DNA of 64,000 nt from Arthrobacter terrae (GTDB taxonomy: Bacteria > Actinomycetota > Actinomycetes > Actinomycetales > Micrococcaceae). Shown here in pieces: positions 8,083 through 17,494 of this stretch. The translations under genes were made by a program, and so were the position numbers. The notes under the pieces were generated by a model. That model did no database searches. It was given only the letters and a program-made list of their open reading frames with translations, and was not told the DNA's origin. Each line of letters begins with the position of its first letter. Positions within the stretch are counted from its first letter, which is position 1. Where the stretch lies: the NCBI RefSeq assembly GCF_015708085.1, contig NZ_JADNYM010000009.1, positions 1 to 64,000 of the forward strand, given 5' to 3'.

Positions 8083-8249
8083 GTGCGGTGGCTGATGGAT
8101 GACCCGTCTATCTGTGCGGGCGCGCAGCTGCGCGGAGCGCAGTCTGGCGCCTGCGGCGCTTGCTTCAGGTAATTCTGCGTGCCCCAGGGTAGCCCCGGAG
8201 AGGACGGTATACGAAGTACACCACCCGCCTCATCCGTCAGCCACCGCAC
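8083..8249 (-). ncRNA. Candidate retron msr-msd RNA
   Basis: A 20-bp inverted repeat with one mismatch encloses this 167-nt element: 8230-8249 (a1) and 8083-8102 (a2). Read on the minus strand, the inside holds two small hairpins, GGTGTAC/GTATACC (8206-8222) and CCGGGG/CCCTGG (8184-8198). These are followed by a longer GC hairpin at 8119-8151 with stems GGCGC/GCGCC and CTGCGC/GCGCAG. This is the order expected of a retron: a1, msr hairpins, msd stem, a2, then RT. The branching G would be just inside a1 (GAUGAGGCG on the RNA). TAGCGT (complement of 8256-8261) sits where a -10 box would start transcription near 8249. Confidence 0.75.
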
Positions 8250-8333
8250 GGGCCCACGCTAGCCGATCGCCGGCATCAACGCCAGCATCGCTTTCGGGTC
8301 ACCGCGGTTGGTAACACTTCGAAGGCCCTTGAT

Positions 8334-8861
8334 TCAGGAGCCTTCCTCTGCGTCCGCCCTGACGCCATTGGGCGTGCTTTTGCGGCCGACAAGGGCCGGA
8401 TAGGCCAGCCAGAGGAGCCCGACGACGATCAGCAGTACCAGCAGCACGGTGATGCCCGCTGCCCTGCCCACCACCACATCGAAAACCAGGGACGCTGTCC
8501 CGGCCGCAAGCACAGCAGCTCCGATCAAGGCAATCCGCACTATCACCGCGCTCCTTTCGACAATTTCATGCTTGAGCCGTTGCCGGAAGAGAGTCCGGTG
8601 AAGCCCGATGGGCGTCAGCAGCAGGACAGTTAGTACGGCAGCGAGGATCACCAGGATCAGGTAAACAATGCGCTGAATATCATCGAGCTGGCCGAACCTC
8701 TGCTGGAACGGAAGTGTGAATAGGAACCCGGCCAGGATCTGGGTTCCCGTCTCCATCACCCGCATTTCCTGCAGAAGCTCGCTCCAATTCCGGTCGGCCT
8801 GCTGCTCACGGGTTTCCTGTCGCTCCGGATCGATAATGTGATCTCCGTCGGCGCTCTTCAT
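8334..8861 (-). CDS. DUF6328-like membrane protein
   Basis: The 175-aa product has a cytoplasmic N-terminus (NWSELLQEMRVMETGTQILAGFLFTLPFQQRF) and four predicted TM helices (about residues 55-70, 75-95, 110-130 and 140-160). The LLQE-R-M-TG-QIL-GFL-TLPFQ-RF pattern fits the DUF6328 family of small actinobacterial membrane proteins, whose function is unknown. The start at 8861 is chosen because GAGAGGA lies 6 nt upstream; the longer frame to 9155 has no such support. The gene lies upstream of the retron RNA in the same orientation, and no link to it is implied. Confidence 0.75.
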   Translation of the reverse strand: MKSADGDHIIDPERQETREQQADRNWSELLQEMRVMETGTQILAGFLFTLPFQQRFGQLDDIQRIVYLILVILAAVLTVLLLTPIGLHRTLFRQRLKHEIVERSAVIVRIALIGAAVLAAGTASLVFDVVVGRAAGITVLLVLLIVVGLLWLAYPALVGRKSTPNGVRADAEEGS

Positions 8862-9164
8862 GGATTCCTCTCCCGCGGTAATCATGCGTTCCACCGTACC
8901 GCGACGGTACCCACGCCACGGACGGCACCGGCAAACGCAACGCTTCCGCCTGACGCTTTCAGCTCGTTCACCGGGGAAATCAGCCAGATTCATTTGGCCA
9001 CCGCGATGCCCAACAACAAACCGACCCGGCGGGATGAGGCGGACCCGGCGAAACGCGCCGTTCACCGTCGTCGCGGAATCGGCCGTTGTTACACCGAGCC
9101 CGTTCTCTCCGATCCGGGCCAGGGACATGACCGCCGAGGAGGGTGTCCGCCGCATCTGTACTGG
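8862..9164. other. Intergenic region, no gene seen
   Basis: These 303 nt lie between the DUF6328-like gene and the end of the permease pseudogene. Open frames here lack start signals and extend only as overhangs of the neighbouring genes. I see no strong hairpin or repeat. Confidence 0.5.
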
Positions 9165-11510
9165 CTAGGACGGGGAGCCGTCCGGTTTGTCCGCGAGGAT
9201 CTGGTACTGGGGATTGATCATCTGCGCCGGCTCTTTCTCTGATTGCTGCCGTACCTTCCCGCTAACCCGCAAGGCCATGCCCGGCATCATCGGCTGTGCC
9301 AGCGGTCCGTGAAACTGGAGGATAAGTTCGCCGCTTTGGTCGTGATGGTGGCACGATATCTGGTGCGCGGACTGCTTCCGGTCGTCTCCATGCTGAGCAC
9401 GCGTCCCTCGACTGTTGCGCGCTGGCCGGGAATAAGGGCTTCGATAGGGATCGCGGCGGGTGCCCGCTCATGGCTCTCCTGCCCGTTTTCGACTCTGTCC
9501 TCCTCACCAGCCATGCGTTCCCTGAGCCGCTCGACCTTGCGCGTGATGCGTTCCTCAGGCAATTCGGGGAAAGTCTGCCGGATCTGTGCCTGCACATCGA
9601 ATGGAACAATCGTCGCAACGGCGTGCGGTATGCGGCTGACCACCCGCGCGATCCGGTCCGCGGTCCGATCATGCAGCAACCGTCCCAGGAACGGTGCGTA
9701 GCTGCGCCGCGGCAGGAGCACGGTGACGCCGGTGTTCTCCTCCTCAAGTGCCTGGACCACCAGCCTTTGGGCGGCGTGGGTGATCCGCCGGTCCGGGCAG
9801 TCGATTATCTCCAGCTTCGCCTTGATGCCGAAATGTTCCCAGCGTTGGCGAAGCCGCTGAGCATAAACGTCGTCGATCATGAAATGCACGGCAGTCAGCT
9901 CCGAAGCGCGGAGCCCGCGGGCGTACCGGAGCGCCTCCAGCACGGCCAGATCTATTGAGCCAACCATCAGGAAGACCTTGCGGTGAGCGTACTGGGATTC
10001 CAACGGGGCGCTATGGCGGAGCTTTTCCAGCACGGAGGCCTCGGCCCGGTACTCGCAGTTAAGGCGCATCAGGATATAAACAAGGACCGGGAAAGCGACA
10101 ACGACGAGCCAGGCACCCTCGGTAAACTTGGCCACCGCGAAGATGCCGACGACGATGGTCGCGAGGATGCCAGCGCCCAGGTTGATCGCCAGCGGCCATT
10201 GCCAACCGGGCTCGCGCGCGCCCAGATGATGTTTTGTCATCCCGTAACCGGCCATCACAAACCCGGTGAACACACCGATCGCATAAAACGGGACCAGAGC
10301 ATTCACCGACCCGCCGGTGACCACCAGGAGCAGCACAGAGACCACCGTGAGCACGATGATGCCGTTGGAGAAGACCAGCCGGTGCCCGCGCTTGGTCAGT
10401 TGACGGGGAAGTAATCGGTCCTCTGCGACGAAACTCGCGAGGAAGGGAAAACCATTGAAGCTGGTGTTCGCGCCGGTGTAAAGAATCGCCGCTGACGCGA
10501 TCTGCACCAGATAGAAGAGCACGTTGCCGATCGTGCCGGTGCCAAAGACCGCGCGGGCCTCCTCGGAGAGCACCGAGGGATAGCCGGCCTGAAATGGGGT
10601 GGCATGTGTGACGAACGCCAGATACGACACTCCGGCGACCAGGAACCCTAGAATGCATGCCATGGCGGTCAGCACTTTGCGCCCCTTTCCGCCCTGCCGG
10701 TTCCCGCAGCGCGCTGACCGTATTGGAAATGGCTTCTACCCCCGTCAAAGAGGAACCGCCATTGGCGAAGGCGCGCAGCACGATCAGGATGCTCGCCCCC
10801 ATCACCAGCCCGTCGCCCTGACGCACCTCAACAGCGCCGGCCAGGTGCCCGGCGTCGTACTGCGGCAGACCGCCAAAGAACAGCTGGCGCAGCACGCCGA
10901 CGACGATCATGGCGCCGATCATGATCGAGAAGAAATAGGTGGGCACCGCGAAGGGCGTACCAGCCTCGCGCAGACCGCGGAGATTGACGTAGCACATCAG
11001 CAGGACGACGGCGATGGTGATTTCCAGGCTGTAGGGACCCAGCGGCCGGATGGCGGACACGACCGCGACGGTGCCGGCAGCCGCCTGGACCGCGACCGTC
11101 ACGACGTAGTCGATGAGCAGGGCGGCCGCCGCGACCTGCGCCACCTTGGGGCCGAAATTCTCTCGTGCCACGACGTAGGATCCACCGGCCTGGGTGTAGA
11201 CCGTCAGGACCTGCCGGTAGGAGGCCGCCACCAAAACCAGGATCAACAAAATAACGCCCGTGATCGGCAGGACCAGGGCGAAGGCGGCCAAGCCCGCATA
11301 CGGGAGCAGCTCCAGGAGGATTTCCTCGGTACCGTACGCCGAGGAGGAAATGGCATCGGGGGAAAGCACACCCAGGGCCACCGGATTGCTCAGCTTCTCC
11401 GACTTCAGCTGCGCGGTGATCAGCGGCTTACCCAAAAATACGCGCTTGAGCACGCAACCTACGGTCTCGGGCACGCCGCCCGGACGGACCCGGTCCTGCT
11501 GCGCAGACAC
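9165..11510 (-). pseudogene. APC-superfamily permease with C-terminal OB-like tail, two frameshifts
   Basis: The first frame (from GTG 11510, GGGAGG 7 nt upstream) encodes LSPDAISSSAYGTEEIL and helices typical of the actinobacterial APC amino-acid permeases of about 650-700 aa. The match breaks after SALREPAGRKG at a G4 run (10682-10685). One extra base there explains the switch to the frame beginning RKVLTAMACILGFLVAGVSYLA. A second shift near 9365 is needed to continue from GSSPR into QISCHHHDQSGELILQFHG and the family-like C-terminus MINPQYQIL, ending with TAG at 9165-9167. With both repaired the protein is complete (about 780 codons), so recent decay or sequencing error are both possible. 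Substrate unknown. Confidence 0.75.
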
Positions 11511-11756
11511 GGCGAAGCCTCCCGGCACTGCCGGGTGGGTGCGCGGTTTTTTAGGATTCCGGCCCGGGTGGCGCCAGCGCACTGCCCTTTAGCAGCCAGC
11601 ACGCGCTGCTGCCGAGTTTCGTGGTGAACGGCGCGCAGATCCTGCCTGCGGCTATCCGGATCGCGCCGGAACACCAGGCAGGAGGGTGTTCCGCTCTTGC
11701 GGCGGCGTTCATCGACGCTGGCGATGATTTATCGTAGATCCGAGTCAGCACTTTTG

Positions 11757-11806
11757 CCAGAAAAGAACAGCAGGTCAGCGGCGATATGCCGCTGACCTGC
11801 TGTTCT
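11757..11806 (-). terminator. Intrinsic terminator of ssrA
   Basis: AGAACAGCAGGTCAGCGGC (11764-11782) pairs perfectly over 19 bp with 11788-11806 around a 5-nt loop. Read on the minus strand the stem is followed by TTTTC, and it begins 2 nt after the tmRNA 3' CCA. This is the clearest Rho-independent terminator in the window. Confidence 0.85.
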
Positions 11807-11807
11807 A

Positions 11808-12174
11808 TGGTGGAGATGGGGGGAATTGAACCCCCGTCCGATGTTGTGTTGTCAGGTCTTCTCCGGGCGCAGTTTGCGTCGGTTTTTCTCAGCCCCAGCT
11901 ATCCTGCAAACGAGTAGCTGCCAGGCTCAGTTACATAAGTGTCCCCTATGCCCCTGTAACAAAGGCGTAGAGCAGTGGCCCTCTAAATGACGCCAGGATC
12001 CGGGGCGAGAGCAGACCCGGTCTGACGGACTGTCTTACTGCTTAGGCAGCAAGAGCGAAGTCAGTGCGCGATGTTTTGGCACTTATTGGTTTACAGAGAG
12101 CGTTTACGAGATAACCCTGTATCCTCGGCCCGCTTCACCTGTCGCGACGAACACCGTCGAAACCAGTCATCCCC
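11808..12174 (-). ncRNA. ssrA: tmRNA (ssrA)
   Basis: The minus strand begins GGGGATGACTGGTTTCGACG and ends with a T-arm (GGGGGTTCAATTCCCCC) and CATCTCCACCA. The 5' GGGGAUG pairs with CAUCUCC to form a 7-bp acceptor stem with one G-U pair. The tag reading frame at 12080-12042 encodes AKTSRTDFALAA followed by TAA, ending in the ALAA degron recognised by ClpXP-type proteases. The RNA is 367 nt. With SmpB (14518-14988) it rescues stalled ribosomes. Upstream, TAAAAC ends 5 nt before the first G and a strong terminator follows the 3' end. Confidence 0.95.
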
Positions 12175-12179
12175 ATATT

Positions 12180-12207
12180 GTTTTATCAAAGTCCAGCGGT
12201 CCCCAAA
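12180..12207 (-). promoter_or_regulatory. Candidate ssrA promoter
   Basis: On the minus strand TAAAAC (complement of 12180-12185) is a plausible -10 box placed 5 nt before the tmRNA 5' end, with TTTGGG 16 nt further upstream as a weak -35. Position relative to the well-defined RNA start is the main support. Confidence 0.45.
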
Positions 12208-12283
12208 CGTTCAGGAACCACCGGGGTACTTAGTCTAACGCACTTGCGTCGAGTTGTATTCCGAGCGTGTCAGGCTGCGTTCC

Positions 12284-13609
12284 TCAGCCGGCAGACAGCA
12301 GGCCGCTTTCGGCTTTTACCTCAAGGACTTTCAGGGCCGCAGCGTCGACGACGGCGGCGAAGGCCTGGTCCGCCGCCTGCCGGGCCAGGATCCCTTGAGA
12401 CAACTGCGGCAGGATGTTCTGGTTGGTGCACAGCGCCATGGTCCCGCCGGCGGCGATAAAGTCCGCCGCCCGGTCCGACGGCGCCGCAAAGGAGAGCTGG
12501 ACGGCGTCGCAGATGTCGTCGGAGACGATGATGCCGGTGAATCCGAGGTCGTCACGGACCATGCCGCGCATGATGATGGAGGAAAACGGCGCAATTTCTC
12601 CGGGGTCTATCGACGGGTAGGACGCGTTGGAGATCATCATCCAGCGCACACCGGCGCGCACCGCATCGCGGAAGGGCGCAATGAACGGGCCGTTGCGCAC
12701 CGTAATGCCATCCGTGACACCGCTGGTGGTATCCGTATTGGCGCTCACCCTCCCCAATCCGGGAAAGTGTTTGACGGCCGGCGCCACGCCCGCGTCTGCC
12801 ATACCTTGGGCAAAGGCGACGCCGTGCGCCGAAACATCCGCCGGGGTGTAGCCGTACTCGCGGCCGAAGTGTCCGATCGGAGCGTTCGCCGGCGCAAAAT
12901 CCGCGCCGGGAACGGTATCGAGCGACGGCGCAAAGTTCACATTGACGCCTGCGTGGGCCAGCTCATTTCCCCAAAGTTTTGCGTCCGCGCGTAATTGGCC
13001 CGGATCAAGGGCACCCTGAACAACCGCCGCGGGAATATCCGAAAAACCAGGTCCATTCATAATCTGGACCATGCCGCCTTCCTGGTCCGTCGCGATGAAT
13101 TGGCGAACGCCCGCGGTGCCTGGCGCGGACACTTGGGCCTGCAGGGAGGCCACGACGCCGGCGACCACGTCCGTTCCGGCGTAGCTGCGTCCCTTCAGGA
13201 AGACGTTCCCCACATGGTCCTCGTTAAGCGCGGCAAGAGTCGCAGCATCCGGTCCGCTCACCGGCGAGCCCACCATGAGCACCTGCCCAACCCGCTGCTC
13301 GGGGGTCAGCGTGGCGAGCGTTCGCTGTGCTTCCTGAACCGGCGACGGCACGGGAGGGGGCGACGGAACGGAAGAGGGCGACGGCGGCTGGCTTGGCACC
13401 GTCGTCGTCTGCCCTGGCGCCGTAGTCGTCTGCCCTGGCGCCGTCGTCGTCTGCCCTGGCGTTGGAGCGGGTGCAGTTGAATCGCGTTCCGTTGGAGCCG
13501 CTGTCGTCGGCCCGGGCGAGGCGGCATTGACCGCGAAGATAATCCCCAGCACAACGGCGAGGCCGGCAACCACGCCCAGCCACCACCGGCGGCTCATTTC
13601 TTTAGCCAT
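12284..13609 (-). CDS. NagZ-like GH3 beta-N-acetylhexosaminidase homologue, exported
   Basis: The 441-aa protein has an N-terminal hydrophobic segment (residues 8-28) and a Pro/Thr-rich linker with three APGQTTT repeats, so it is secreted or membrane-anchored. A GH3 domain follows: ATDQEGGMVQ (173-182), NFAPSLD, KHFPGLG (280-286) and IIVSDDICDA. NagZ enzymes release N-acetylglucosamine from muropeptides and use an Asp-x-His acid/base motif about 10 residues after KHFPG. Here that position reads Asn-Thr-Asp (291-293), so the usual catalytic His is missing. Activity is therefore uncertain. It is convergent with nothing and lies between ssrA and ctaG. Confidence 0.8.
   Translation of the reverse strand: MAKEMSRRWWLGVVAGLAVVLGIIFAVNAASPGPTTAAPTERDSTAPAPTPGQTTTAPGQTTTAPGQTTTVPSQPPSPSSVPSPPPVPSPVQEAQRTLATLTPEQRVGQVLMVGSPVSGPDAATLAALNEDHVGNVFLKGRSYAGTDVVAGVVASLQAQVSAPGTAGVRQFIATDQEGGMVQIMNGPGFSDIPAAVVQGALDPGQLRADAKLWGNELAHAGVNVNFAPSLDTVPGADFAPANAPIGHFGREYGYTPADVSAHGVAFAQGMADAGVAPAVKHFPGLGRVSANTDTTSGVTDGITVRNGPFIAPFRDAVRAGVRWMMISNASYPSIDPGEIAPFSSIIMRGMVRDDLGFTGIIVSDDICDAVQLSFAAPSDRAADFIAAGGTMALCTNQNILPQLSQGILARQAADQAFAAVVDAAALKVLEVKAESGLLSAG
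13401..13463. repeat. Three 21-nt tandem repeats in the GH3 gene linker
   Basis: Units at 13401-13421, 13422-13442 and 13443-13463 differ at one to two bases and encode the 7-residue unit APGQTTT on the minus strand. They lengthen the extracellular linker and are prone to copy-number change. Confidence 0.85.
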
Positions 13610-13632
13610 ACCGGTTCACGAGCCATACCGGG

Positions 13633-14517
13633 TCACGAGCCATGCCTGAACAGGTGCGCTTCGTTGAGAGCATCCATCTCGTCATCGCTCATCTCGTCCA
13701 ACACCTTGCTTTCGCCCTTGTCGGTCTGGGAAAACCTGACAAAGAGCAAGATGATGATCGGCAGATCGGCGGCCTCGCAGATAAACCAGAGCCAGTCGCC
13801 CGCCAGCTGCTGATCCCGCAGTGGGTTGGGAAACCAGGCCGGACGCGCCCCGGACACTGCCGCGGCGCCGTCGAGCACTGCGTTGTTGAGCCGCAGCAGA
13901 ATGCCGGGAATGGCGTCGGCCAGCAACTCGATGAAGGCGAAGACAAACTGCAGCATCAGCAGCGACGTGGTGGTCCGGGTGCCGGCCTCGGTGATGGGCA
14001 GCACCAGCAACAGACCCAGCAGCGGGATGCCTACGGTCAGCAAACCCTCCATGGGCGCACTGAGCCTGGCAAAACCGGCCAGCGGCGTGAGCATGGCCGA
14101 GAACAGCAGCAGGCCCACCAGCGGCGCAACCGCGGCGTTGCCGAAGAACTTCATCGGCCACCGTCCCGCTGTGCTTAGACCACGGCGCAGACCGGGACTG
14201 GTAATGGCCGCCTGCGCCAGCCCTAGCGGCAGGCCGAGTGCGAGCAGAATTGGCACTACAAACAACAACAGCGCTAAACGTACGGAAAAGGCCCAGCGCA
14301 GGTCGGTGGAATACGCTCCCAGGAAACCGAAGGAAATGAATGAATACGTCCCCAGGCCCAATAGATAGAAGCTGAGCACCCGCCACACGGGCCAGCGGGT
14401 TCCGGCAGTCCGCACCCGCGCCAAACCGAAGGCGTAAAGGCCTCCGGCTGCCAGGACGAGGGCCAGCGCCCATGGATCCATCGCCCAGGTTCCGAAGAAT
14501 TGCTGCAGTCCGGGCAT
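13633..14517 (-). CDS. ctaG: CtaG-family cytochrome c oxidase assembly protein
   Basis: The 294-aa polytopic protein has about seven TM helices and the family pattern DLRWAFSVRLALLLFVVPILLALGLP, with PLVGLLLFSAMLTPLAGF and PWALALVLAAGGLYAF at the N-terminus. CtaG of the caa3/actinobacterial type assists copper-dependent assembly of haem-copper oxidases in the membrane. The tail is hydrophilic and acidic (MSDDEMDALNE). Its ATG at 14517 follows the smpB stop with no spacer (TAGATG), which suggests translational coupling. Confidence 0.85.
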   Translation of the reverse strand: MPGLQQFFGTWAMDPWALALVLAAGGLYAFGLARVRTAGTRWPVWRVLSFYLLGLGTYSFISFGFLGAYSTDLRWAFSVRLALLLFVVPILLALGLPLGLAQAAITSPGLRRGLSTAGRWPMKFFGNAAVAPLVGLLLFSAMLTPLAGFARLSAPMEGLLTVGIPLLGLLLVLPITEAGTRTTTSLLMLQFVFAFIELLADAIPGILLRLNNAVLDGAAAVSGARPAWFPNPLRDQQLAGDWLWFICEAADLPIIILLFVRFSQTDKGESKVLDEMSDDEMDALNEAHLFRHGS

Positions 14518-14988
14518 CTAGCTGCGGTTCTTCTCCCGCATGGCGCGCAGCGCCTCACGATTGTCCTGCTTTTCGCGCAACGACTGGCGCTTGTCGTAGT
14601 CCTTCTTGCCCTTCGCAATGGCAATTTCGACTTTTGCCCGGCCGTCCAGGAAATACAGCTGCAGCGGCACAATGGTGAAGCCAGACTCCCGGGTCTTGTG
14701 GCTGATTTTTTCCAGTTCTTCGCGGTGCAACAAGAGCTTGCGGCGCCGGCGGGCGGAGTGATTGGTCCAGCTGCCATTGAGATATTCCGGAATATAGACG
14801 GACTCCAGCCACAATTCTTCGTTGTAGAGGGTGGCGAATCCGTCCACCAGCGAGGCGCGCCCCTCGCGCAGCGACTTGACCTCGGTTCCCATCAGGACCA
14901 ACCCGGCCTCGAAGGTGTCCATGACGTGGTAATCGTGCTGGGCCTTACGGTTGGTGGCCACCACCTTGCGGCCACTTTCTTTCGGCAC
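14518..14988 (-). CDS. smpB: SsrA-binding protein SmpB
   Basis: The 156-aa product matches SmpB throughout: [57 protein letters not shown] and the basic C-terminal tail [15 protein letters not shown]. It binds the tRNA-like end of tmRNA and delivers it to stalled ribosomes; ssrA lies 2.3 kb away on the same strand. The start is GTG at 14988, with AAGGAG 7 nt upstream. Confidence 0.97.
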   Translation of the reverse strand: MPKESGRKVVATNRKAQHDYHVMDTFEAGLVLMGTEVKSLREGRASLVDGFATLYNEELWLESVYIPEYLNGSWTNHSARRRRKLLLHREELEKISHKTRESGFTIVPLQLYFLDGRAKVEIAIAKGKKDYDKRQSLREKQDNREALRAMREKNRS

Positions 14989-15120
14989 GGCATTACTCCT
15001 TGGACGTCATAGCGGTTTGAACACAGGACTTCCTAGTCTACGCGCATCAACTGTGCCACAGATGCTCGTTAATGCGCCGATACCGGCATCTGCGGCACAA
15101 TCGATGGGTTGTCCGGTTTG

Positions 15121-16551
15121 TTAGCCCAACAGCGGCATGGGATCCACCGGGCTGCCGTTGAGCCATGTTTCAAAATGGGCGTGGCAACCGGTGGAGTTTC
15201 CCGTGCTGCCGGAGTATGCGATCAGGTCTCCCGAATTCACATGCTGCCCGGTCTGTACTGCTACGGAAGAGTTGTGGTAGTAAACCGTGGTCAGGGCATT
15301 TCCCTGTATCACCCCGTGGCTGATCATCACCGTAAAGCCACCCCCATATGGGGTCCACCCCGCCGTAGTCACCGTTCCGGCCGCAGGGGCGTAGATGGCA
15401 GTACCACAGGGGGCACCGAAATCAATGCCGGTGTGGTCGTAAAACCCTGTCCCATTGAAATCGATCGTGCCCGGCGGGACGGGACGGTGCTTGACGAATC
15501 CGGAGGTAATCGCAATATTGGCAGCAAAAGGATGCCGGAGACCGAAGGCGGACGGATTACCCTGCGTCTGCGGCGCTGGGGGCACATAACTATTGTTGCC
15601 GGCCGCTGCGGCAGCCGCCGCCTCCGCCGCAACCCGCGCCGCTTCCGCCGCCGCCGCGGCGGCCAGTTCCTGACGCTGCCGTTCCGCGATCTGACCGGCC
15701 ACTGCATCCTGCTGGGCCTTCACGGCGGCCATCTGCGCCTGGATCTGTGGTTTCTTAGCGGTCAGCTCTGCGTCCAGAGCCGCCGCGTCCGCGACGAGTT
15801 TGTCCACCGCAGCCTTCTTGGCCTCGGCCTCGTCCCGGGCTGCCTTCTCAGCGGCCAAAGCAGCATCCGCCTTGCCTTTAAGGTCCGTGATCTCTGCCTC
15901 CACCGCCCCGAGCCTGGCCTGCGAGTTGACGTTGGTGGCGTTTTGCTGCGAGAGCTTGTCGAGCATGGAATTCTGGCTCCGCATGGCCTGATCCGCCAGG
16001 TCCATCCCGTCCGCGAGGTTGCCCGTTGAACTGGAGCCGAAGAACAAGCTCAAATTGGAGGGCACCCCGCCGGATTTATAGGACTGCGCCGCAATCTGGC
16101 CAATCAGCTTCTTGGTATCGGTGAGCTTTTCCTGATCGGACTGGATCTGTCCGGTAATTTTATCTTTGTTCTGCTGCGCCAGGCTGACCCGTGCGGCGAG
16201 GGCATCGACGGCGCCGGTGGCAGCACCGACGCGCGTCTGCGCGTCAGAGAGAGCGGCCTGCGCACCAGGAAGCTGGCCGCGGTAGAGGGTGAGGTTGGCA
16301 GCGGCCGTGGCGATACCGGCGTCAAGGAATTCCAGCGACGATTCAACATCGTTCGCCTGATTCTGCAGCGCCTTGGCCTGGTCATCAAGGTTGTCCGCCT
16401 GCGCTGCGGGGGCCCCGCTCAGCAGCGCCGCCGCCAGCACAGCTACCGTGGCCACGCTGACGGCGCTGGTGCGTCCGCGCATCCCCAGACCCTTGGCCCA
16501 GGAACGCGGCATGCTGCCGCCCGGGCGTCCGCGCTCGAACATCTTAGCCAT
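15121..16551 (-). CDS. M23 peptidoglycan hydrolase with coiled coil (FtsEX partner candidate)
   Basis: The 476-aa product has a signal peptide (ATVAVLAAALLSGAPAAQA), a long Ala/Gln/Glu-rich coiled-coil region of about 250 residues, an Ala-rich linker, and a C-terminal LytM/M23 domain. The domain has the metal ligands HTGIDFG (HxxxD) and CHAHFETW (HxH). It should cleave peptide cross-links of peptidoglycan outside the membrane. The gene starts 28 nt after ftsX; GGAGA lies 8 nt before the ATG at 16551, while an upstream TTG at 16575 is less convincing. The coiled coil plus M23 next to ftsEX resembles EnvC/RipC-type hydrolases controlled by FtsEX; that link is inference. Confidence 0.88.
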   Translation of the reverse strand: MAKMFERGRPGGSMPRSWAKGLGMRGRTSAVSVATVAVLAAALLSGAPAAQADNLDDQAKALQNQANDVESSLEFLDAGIATAAANLTLYRGQLPGAQAALSDAQTRVGAATGAVDALAARVSLAQQNKDKITGQIQSDQEKLTDTKKLIGQIAAQSYKSGGVPSNLSLFFGSSSTGNLADGMDLADQAMRSQNSMLDKLSQQNATNVNSQARLGAVEAEITDLKGKADAALAAEKAARDEAEAKKAAVDKLVADAAALDAELTAKKPQIQAQMAAVKAQQDAVAGQIAERQRQELAAAAAAEAARVAAEAAAAAAAGNNSYVPPAPQTQGNPSAFGLRHPFAANIAITSGFVKHRPVPPGTIDFNGTGFYDHTGIDFGAPCGTAIYAPAAGTVTTAGWTPYGGGFTVMISHGVIQGNALTTVYYHNSSVAVQTGQHVNSGDLIAYSGSTGNSTGCHAHFETWLNGSPVDPMPLLG

Positions 16552-16579
16552 GGGCTGTGTCTCCTCGATGGTCAACTAC

Positions 16580-17494
16580 CTACACCTTCAGATACTTGCG
16601 CAGCGTCAGCAGCGAGGAAATGCCCGCCAGCAGTATTCCCAGCACCAGCAGTCCCGGTGTCAGGATCAGGACTTGGTTGGCAGAGATAAACGCTGTGTCT
16701 TTGTACTGATCTGCCAGATAATCCTGAATAAAGAACTTAGCGACCGCCCATACCGTGCCGGAGGCCAGCACTGCGCCAATCACCGCGGCGATCACACCTT
16801 CCAGCACAAAAGGCAGCTGAATTACCGCCTTGGACGCACCGACCAACCGCATTATCCCTGTTTCCCGCCGTCGGCTGAAGGCCGATAGCCGGATGGTAGT
16901 GGCGATTAGTAGGATAGCGCAAATAATCATGAGACCCGCAATCCCCACGGCCACCAGCGAGGCTATGTTCATTACGGAGAAGAGTTTCTCCAGCAGCTGA
17001 CGCTGATCGATCACCGTTTCCACGCCCGGGGTGGCGGAGAAGGTCTCATTGATGATCTGGTATTTTTCCGGATTGACCATATTTACCCGGAAGGACGCCG
17101 GAAGCTGATCCGCGCTGACCGAATCGACGATCGGCGAATTCGCAAACTGCTCTTTGAAGTGCTTGAGCGCATCGGCCTGTGACTCATAGGCCCAACTCGT
17201 CACGTAGGGTTTCACCGCCGCAGAATCCAGCAGAGTCTCAATGTTCTTTTTCTGCTCATCGGTGGCGGGCCCGGAGGCGCAGCTGGGAGACGTGGAGGTA
17301 TCAACGCACAGGAAGACCGCCACCTGGACCTTGTCGTACCAGTAGCCCTTCATCTGGTTGATCTGCATCTGCAGCATTCCGGCTGTACCAACGAACGTCA
17401 GTGACACAAAGGTCACCAAAATGACCGAAACCACCATCGAAACATTCCGGCGCAGGCCCCCGCCGATTTCGCCGAGGATAAAGGCGAGTCTCAC
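16580..17494 (-). CDS. ftsX: Cell division protein FtsX
   Basis: The 304-aa membrane protein has one N-terminal TM helix ([19 protein letters not shown]), an extracellular domain of about 120 residues, and three C-terminal helices of the MacB/FtsX permease type, including a [14 protein letters not shown] coupling segment. It is the membrane half of the FtsEX complex at the division site, which activates cell-wall hydrolases. Its GTG start (17494) overlaps the ftsE stop (GTGA), so the two are translated together. Confidence 0.95.
   Translation of the reverse strand: MRLAFILGEIGGGLRRNVSMVVSVILVTFVSLTFVGTAGMLQMQINQMKGYWYDKVQVAVFLCVDTSTSPSCASGPATDEQKKNIETLLDSAAVKPYVTSWAYESQADALKHFKEQFANSPIVDSVSADQLPASFRVNMVNPEKYQIINETFSATPGVETVIDQRQLLEKLFSVMNIASLVAVGIAGLMIICAILLIATTIRLSAFSRRRETGIMRLVGASKAVIQLPFVLEGVIAAVIGAVLASGTVWAVAKFFIQDYLADQYKDTAFISANQVLILTPGLLVLGILLAGISSLLTLRKYLKV

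Noticed and set aside
8334-8861. DUF6328-like protein as retron effector
   Set aside because: It lies upstream of the RNA with its own ribosome-binding site, and the family is common in actinobacteria in other contexts, so a link is not supported.
10599-11627. A 342-codon frame antisense to the permease
   Set aside because: His/Gln/Asp-rich shadow of the transporter frame; the permease sequence is clearly recognisable.
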